DNA of 12,286 nucleotides, taken from contig MEFT01000023.1 of NCBI GenBank assembly GCA_001725215.1, positions 1-12,286 of the forward strand, read 5' to 3'. A program made the translations under genes and the position numbers. The notes below the pieces were generated by a model. The model did not search any database. It saw nothing but the letters and a program-made list of their open reading frames with translations, and was not told where the DNA came from. The DNA comes from Clostridium sp. SCN 57-10 (GTDB lineage Bacteria > Bacillota > Clostridia > Oscillospirales > Butyricicoccaceae). Each line of letters opens with the position of its first letter. Position 1 is the first letter of the stretch. This document shows positions 5,939 through 12,286 of the stretch, piece after piece.

Positions 5939-6708
5939 TGGCAAAGCTTGCTCTGCGCCTTTCGTATCTCGGCACGCATTATCACGGCTGGCAGCGCCAG
6001 AAAAACGGTATTACAGTGCAGGAGTGCCTGGAAACCGCCATTGAAAAAACGTGCGGCACGCGCGTTTCGCTTTCCGGCTGCGGACGAACCGACGCCGGTG
6101 TGCACGCCCGAACCTACGTTGCGTCGTGCGCGCTTGAAACAGGCATCCCGCTCGACCGTCTGCCCGCTGCGCTCAACGCACGCCTGCCGCGCGACATCGT
6201 TATCGAGCGCGCCGTGCGCGTCGGCGACGACTTCGACGCCCGCTTTTCGTGCATCCGCAAGGAATATACCTATGAGATCCACAACAGCCGCGTGCGCAAC
6301 CCGTTTCTTAATGACCGCGCTTACTTTTATCCGCAGCAGCTCGATGAAGACGCCATGGCGCGCGCCGCGCGGCATTTCGTCGGGCGGCAGGATTTTGCGG
6401 CCGTCCGCTCGGAGGGCACGCCCGTTAAAAGTACCGTGCGCGAGATTCATTACTGCGAAGTGACTCGGCAGGGCGACTGCGTGTCGGTGCGAGTTTGTGC
6501 CGACGGGTTTTTGTACAACATGGTGCGCGCCATTACGGGTACGCTGATCTACTGCGGAATCGGCAAGCTCTTGCCTGGCGATATCCCCGACGTGCTGCGC
6601 TCGCGCGACCGCGAGCGCGCAGGCCCGACGGCGCCGCCCGAGGGACTTTACCTAACGGCTCTGACCTATGGTATGGAGGAACTGGATGGCTCTGCAAGAG
6701 AAAAGTAA
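5938..6708 (+). CDS. truA: tRNA pseudouridine(38-40) synthase TruA
   Basis: Predicted 256-aa cytoplasmic enzyme converting uridines 38-40 in the anticodon arm of tRNAs to pseudouridine. The catalytic motif SGCGRTDAGVHA (46-57) is intact, with the nucleophile Asp52. Other family marks are the N-terminal YLGTHYHGWQRQ, the KEYTYEI segment and FLYNMVRAITGTL near the C-terminus. Length is normal and the protein looks complete. TGAGG lies about 8 nt upstream of the ATG, which overlaps the ecfT stop by one base. The ecfA1-ecfA2-ecfT-truA order is well known in Firmicutes. Its 3' end overlaps the DUF5711 gene by 23 nt. Confidence 0.96.
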   Translation: MAKLALRLSYLGTHYHGWQRQKNGITVQECLETAIEKTCGTRVSLSGCGRTDAGVHARTYVASCALETGIPLDRLPAALNARLPRDIVIERAVRVGDDFDARFSCIRKEYTYEIHNSRVRNPFLNDRAYFYPQQLDEDAMARAARHFVGRQDFAAVRSEGTPVKSTVREIHYCEVTRQGDCVSVRVCADGFLYNMVRAITGTLIYCGIGKLLPGDIPDVLRSRDRERAGPTAPPEGLYLTALTYGMEELDGSAREK

Positions 6709-7888
6709 AAGCAATATCACACGCTTTCGCGAGGATTTTCGTCTGGCGGTGGCGGGCGGGCTGCGCTCGCTTGCCCTGATCGGACTGCTCGCGACGGTGG
6801 TTTTCTGCATCTACCAATATCGGGATGAGCTTAACCTTGCAAACGCGCGCAGGATTTACTCCTATCTGCGCGCCGCGAGCGGTGAAAAGAGCGAGTTTAC
6901 GAGCTTTTCGTTTGAGGCGGGGCTTGACAGTGATTACGCGCTGTTCGATATGGGCCTTGCCGTTTACGGCGGTAATACATTTCGCTATGTCACGGCGCTT
7001 TCGGGCGGAGATTTCGTTTACCAGGCCAACGCCGCGCGTCCCACGCTGAGCGCGGGTCAGAAGCAGATGCTGATCTATGACCGCGGCGGCAAAACCTATG
7101 CGGTCGTCAACGGATATTCCTGCATCGGCAGCGGCACGCTGGAGTCTCCCATTGTGTCGGGACAGATGAGCGAGCGCGGCGCGTTCTGCCTTGTGACCGA
7201 TGAAAACGGCTACCGCGCGGCGGTTACGATGTTTGACGCGCGTCTCAATCGTATTTTTAAATGGCAGACAAGCGACTATTATATCATCATGGCCTGTCCC
7301 GCACCGGACGGGCGCTCGCTTGCGGTGCTATGTGCCTCAGAGCGTGACGGTGCGCCGTATTACTCGGTGCGCGTCTGCTCGGTGCGGCAGGAAGAGCCGC
7401 TTTGCGAAATTCCGCTCGGAGAGCGGCAAGTTTATTCACTTTGCTATGACCGCGAGGGAAACCTCGTCATAATCGCGACGGACGGCGTTTATATTTATGA
7501 AAGTGACGGCACGCTGAAGGGAAGCTCTGTCTATGCCGCGGGATCGCTCATCGCGTTTGGCCGACACAGTGAAGAAACGCCCGTTGTGGCGATTCGCGCG
7601 GAATCGGCAGGCGAGGGCATTGAGGTGCGGCTTGTAAGCCCGGACGGAACGGCGCGCTTTACAGGGCGGTACGAGGGCATTCCGCGCGCCATCGACCTGC
7701 GGGGCAATACGCTTGCCATTCTGTTTCGCACGCGGCTCGTCACCGTCGACTTGTCCGGCGCAGAGCCCGTAGTGCGCGCACAGCGCGATACTGGCGCACA
7801 GGATGTGCTGGTGCGCGCCGACGGGCGCGTCGTGCTTGTCTATTCCGACCGAGCCGAGCTTGTGACACCGGAGGAGGAACATCAATGA
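6686..7888 (+). CDS. DUF5711-like membrane-anchored protein
   Basis: Predicted 400-aa protein with a short basic N-terminus, one membrane helix at about 26-44 (SLALIGLLATVVFCIY) and a large extracytoplasmic region. That region is made of repeated beta-strand-like units with the look of a beta-propeller (for example VTDENGYRAAVTMFD, APDGRSLAVLC, DREGNLVIIATDGVYIYESDG). It resembles the DUF5711 family, which I recall next to cvpA in clostridia; function is unknown. The start ATG 6686 is chosen for GGAGGA (6675-6680) five nt upstream; the ATG at 6668 would put the ribosome site inside the coding frame. It overlaps truA by 23 nt and cvpA by ATGA. It may sense or support envelope processes, but this is only inferred from position. 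Confidence 0.75.
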   Translation: MALQEKSKSNITRFREDFRLAVAGGLRSLALIGLLATVVFCIYQYRDELNLANARRIYSYLRAASGEKSEFTSFSFEAGLDSDYALFDMGLAVYGGNTFRYVTALSGGDFVYQANAARPTLSAGQKQMLIYDRGGKTYAVVNGYSCIGSGTLESPIVSGQMSERGAFCLVTDENGYRAAVTMFDARLNRIFKWQTSDYYIIMACPAPDGRSLAVLCASERDGAPYYSVRVCSVRQEEPLCEIPLGERQVYSLCYDREGNLVIIATDGVYIYESDGTLKGSSVYAAGSLIAFGRHSEETPVVAIRAESAGEGIEVRLVSPDGTARFTGRYEGIPRAIDLRGNTLAILFRTRLVTVDLSGAEPVVRAQRDTGAQDVLVRADGRVVLVYSDRAELVTPEEEHQ

Positions 7889-8571
7889 ACGCACCCTTAT
7901 GGATTGATCTCGCATTGATTGCGATCTTTGTGCTGTGCGTCGTCATCGGCGCACGCCGCGGCGCGCTGCGCGCCGTTGCGGGGCTGGCTAGCTCGGTCGT
8001 CGGGCTGGTCGGCGCGATCAAGCTTTCCCCCGCGATTTCACCGCTTATTGCAAAAATCATCGCGCCGTTTTTTGCCGGCACGGTGAAAAAAGCCGCTCTT
8101 TCCGCGGGCGTGGACGGAATATTGTCCTCACCCGTCGCACAGGATACTTACGCCGGATTCGTCAAATTGCTTGAGGCGCTCAAGCTGCCCAACGCTTCGG
8201 CTGACGCGCTGTTTCAAAGCGCCGCCGATACCAGCGAAAAACTGAGCCGTGCCGCGGGAGACGCGCTTGCCGCCCGTGTTGCGCCCGTTCTTGCGTTTCT
8301 CGCCGTTTTTGTGGCGTTGCAGCTTGCGGTGCGTGTTCTCGCGTCGCTGCTCGGGCATGACGGCATCCCGGTGCTCAGCTCGCTGAACCGCATGTTGGGC
8401 GGCCTGCTCGGCGCGTTGACGGGCGCCGTCGTCGTGCTTGTTTTGTGCTGGGGCGCCGTGAAGTATGCGCCCACCGAGGACATCGGACTGCTGAACCGAC
8501 ATACACTGGAGCAGAGCCGCATAGGCGGCGCGCTCACTGAATTGCTGATAAAGGATGAGGTAACGCAATGA
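7885..8571 (+). CDS. CvpA-family membrane protein
   Basis: Predicted 228-aa integral membrane protein. Hydrophobic helices lie at about 6-22, 28-46, 131-152 and 168-188. The N-terminus WIDLALIAIFVLCVVIGARRG and the later LSSLNRMLGGLLGALTG match the CvpA pattern (helix, then a Gly-rich GxxRG turn; then P-x-x-x-LN-x-x-x-G). Between them is a soluble loop of about 80 residues. E. coli CvpA is needed for colicin V production, and homologues elsewhere are linked to envelope stress, but the molecular role is unclear. A strong GGAGGAGGA (7870-7878) lies 6 nt before the ATG. Overlaps of ATGA at both ends suggest coupled translation. Confidence 0.82.
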   Translation: MNAPLWIDLALIAIFVLCVVIGARRGALRAVAGLASSVVGLVGAIKLSPAISPLIAKIIAPFFAGTVKKAALSAGVDGILSSPVAQDTYAGFVKLLEALKLPNASADALFQSAADTSEKLSRAAGDALAARVAPVLAFLAVFVALQLAVRVLASLLGHDGIPVLSSLNRMLGGLLGALTGAVVVLVLCWGAVKYAPTEDIGLLNRHTLEQSRIGGALTELLIKDEVTQ

Positions 8572-9139
8572 ATCTTCCGAATGCGCTCTCCCTCTTTCGT
8601 CTTACGCTGGTGCCCGCATTTATCGCGGCGTTTTTGTCGTCGCACCCTTATGCCTATCCCATCGCAACCGCCATTTTCATATTTGCCGGTCTAACCGACA
8701 TGCTTGACGGCTATATCGCGCGGAAATATAATCAGATCACGATGCTCGGCCGGTTTTTAGACCCTCTGGCCGACAAGCTGATGGTGTTTTCGGCGCTTGT
8801 CTGCCTGACGGTGCGCGAGCTGATGCCACTTTGGCTGACGGCCCTCTTTTTCGTCAAGGAGGCCGTACAGGGCATCGGCGGACTGGTGCTGTTTCGAAAA
8901 ATCCGCGATGTGCCGCCCTCCAATATCGTCGGAAAGGCGGCTACGGTGACCTTTTATGCCGCCATCGCGTTTATTACACTGATTCCCGGGCTTTCGAGCA
9001 TCGCAAGAGGCTTTCTTTTGGGTCTGTCCTTTATGCTGATGCTGCTTGCCTTTGTAACCTACCTTTTGCGCGCGCTCCGGCTGAGCCTTGAGCAGCGCAA
9101 TGCAACCGCTCGCGCAAGCGACCATAAGGAGAACGAGAT

Positions 9140-9143
<4 letters not shown>
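8568..9143 (+). CDS. pgsA: CDP-diacylglycerol-glycerol-3-phosphate 3-phosphatidyltransferase
   Basis: Predicted 191-aa membrane enzyme that makes phosphatidylglycerophosphate, the first committed step to phosphatidylglycerol and cardiolipin. The CDP-alcohol phosphotransferase signature D-G-x2-A-R-x8-G-x3-D-x3-D is complete: Asp47, Gly48, Ala51, Arg52, Gly61, Asp65 and Asp69. The N-terminus MNLPNALSLFRL is the classic PgsA start, and several hydrophobic helices follow. Related CDP-alcohol transferases (phosphatidylserine or cardiolipin synthases) are less likely given the LPNALSLFRL start and the length. It overlaps the cvpA stop by ATGA and the clp start by ATGA. Confidence 0.92.
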
Positions 9144-11473
<2,330 letters not shown>

Positions 11474-11505
11474 CGCGGCACGGTGTCCTGATATGGAAGT
11501 GAAAC

Positions 11506-11528
11506 ATGCGGCGCACTTGGCGCCGCAT
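11506..11528 (+). promoter_or_regulatory. Hairpin abutting the kinase ribosome binding site
   Basis: A perfect 9-bp GC-rich stem (11506-11514 with 11520-11528, loop ACTTG) lies 32 nt after the clp stop and directly against AAGGAGG (11529-11535). No T run follows, so it is not a normal terminator. It may affect translation start or mRNA processing between clp and the kinase. The role is unproven. Confidence 0.55.
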
Positions 11529-11541
11529 AAGGAGGCGGCGT

Positions 11542-12286
11542 ATGCACGCGGAAACCGAACAAAGAAGGCATCTTGTGCAAACGTTGTGCGACGGCTTCGT
11601 TACGCTTGGCATATTGGGCGCAGCGCTGTTGTTATCGTTAATGCTGCGCAGTACGACCGGCAGCGACGGATATGCCGCAATGTTCTTTATTTTTGCGGTA
11701 TTTCTTGTTTCACGCTTTACACACGGCCATGTTTACGGTACAATTGCTTCGATCATCAGCGTGCTTGCGGTTAATTACGTATTCACATATCCATATTTCA
11801 AGTTTAACTTCAGTATATCGGGCTATCCGATTTTGATGCTGTGCATGCTCGTCGTGGCTATCACGACGAGCACGCTGACCACGCAGATCAAGCAGGCGGG
11901 CGACATCCGCATCAAAGCGGAGAAAGAAAAAGCACGGGGTGATCTGCTGCGTGCCGTGTCTCACGATCTGCGCACACCTCTGACCTGCATCCTGGGTGCG
12001 ACGTCTGCCATCATGGAAAATGATGAACGCTTGTCACGCGAAGAGCGGCTCAAGCTGCTTTCCGAAATCAAGGATGACTCTCAGTGGCTGATCCGCATGG
12101 TCGAAAACCTTCTCTCCATTACGCGCATTGATGGGGAGCAGGCGGCGGAAATCCGCAAAACGCCGGAGGCGGCGGAGGAGCTGGTGGCCGAGACGGTGAA
12201 ATCGGGGGCCGTACTGGCGCCGTTCGCCGACAGCGCGAAATCGATCGAATCGACCAGCGCCGTCACCGCGCTGGTCTGGTGGCCGA
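11542..12286 (+). CDS. KdpD-type sensor histidine kinase, 5' part (runs off window)
   Basis: The frame opens at ATG 11542, six nt after AAGGAGG, and stays open to the window end (248 complete codons), so the 3' end is missing. The protein lacks the KdpD and Usp domains of full KdpD. Four membrane helices (about 17-36, 44-60, 63-85, 95-114) form a DUF4118-like bundle with the VNYVFTYPYFKFNF signature. A linker helix and a HisKA domain follow, with AVSHDLRTPLT and phospho-acceptor His141. The segment KTPEAAEELVAE (206-217) matches the KdpD kinase. From residue 220 the sequence no longer looks like the expected family (see findings). It may sense envelope or ion stress; no response regulator is in view. 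It could be cotranscribed with clp, since no terminator separates them. Confidence 0.85.
   Translation, partial: MHAETEQRRHLVQTLCDGFVTLGILGAALLLSLMLRSTTGSDGYAAMFFIFAVFLVSRFTHGHVYGTIASIISVLAVNYVFTYPYFKFNFSISGYPILMLCMLVVAITTSTLTTQIKQAGDIRIKAEKEKARGDLLRAVSHDLRTPLTCILGATSAIMENDERLSREERLKLLSEIKDDSQWLIRMVENLLSITRIDGEQAAEIRKTPEAAEELVAETVKSGAVLAPFADSAKSIESTSAVTALVWWP

Noticed and set aside
11506..11528. Terminator after clp
   Set aside because: The stem is strong, but no T tract follows; the next bases are the ribosome site of the kinase gene.
11493..11774. Small plus-strand open frame overlapping the kinase start
   Set aside because: It is in a different frame from the clear kinase, contains no domain, and covers the hairpin and ribosome site.

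Overview
The window looks like chromosomal DNA from a GC-rich, low-mobility region of a Firmicute, most likely a gut-type clostridial lineage. Pointers to this are an S-layer-homology (SLH) cell-wall protein, strong AGGAGG-type ribosome binding sites, the paired energy-coupling-factor (ECF) ATPases followed by ecfT and truA, a DUF5711-cvpA-pgsA run, and a ClpE-like zinc-finger Clp ATPase. The genus cannot be named from this sequence. No transposase, integrase, phage gene, tRNA, rRNA or CRISPR array is visible.

Layout. Positions 1-873 hold the C-terminal part of an SLH-domain surface protein, closed by a strong terminator. Positions 1017-1814 hold a one-protein fusion of an AraC-type DNA-binding domain and a GGDEF domain, with its own extended -10 promoter. 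A bidirectional terminator separates it from the convergent cobO (corrinoid adenosyltransferase, minus strand, 1889-2407). A 124-bp divergent promoter region follows, in which two -35 boxes form a small palindrome. It drives cobO leftward and a long block rightward.

The rightward block (2532-11473) reads like one operon: a class I methyltransferase, ecfA1, ecfA2, ecfT, truA, a DUF5711 membrane-anchored protein, a CvpA-family membrane protein, pgsA and a Clp ATPase. From ecfA1 onward every junction is an overlap (TTGA, ATGCTGA, TAATG, a 23-nt overlap, and three ATGA), so the genes are probably translationally coupled. No terminator is visible inside the block or after clp. Next comes the 5' part of a short KdpD-type sensor histidine kinase (11542-12286), which runs off the window end and so has no stop codon here.

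How the genes fit together. EcfA1, EcfA2 and EcfT form the shared energising module of group II ECF vitamin and metal importers; no substrate-binding S component is present, so it must be encoded elsewhere. TruA modifies tRNA, PgsA makes phosphatidylglycerophosphate, CvpA and DUF5711 are membrane proteins of unclear role, and the Clp ATPase should feed ClpP or refold proteins. The block is mainly housekeeping. I do not see a clearly new multi-gene system. The most notable items are the AraC-GGDEF fusion with a possible internal start exactly at the domain boundary, the ClpE-like protein with a charge-segregated linker in a lipid/tRNA operon, the RlmI-like methyltransferase lacking the expected catalytic cysteine, and the abnormal last 30 codons of the kinase fragment.
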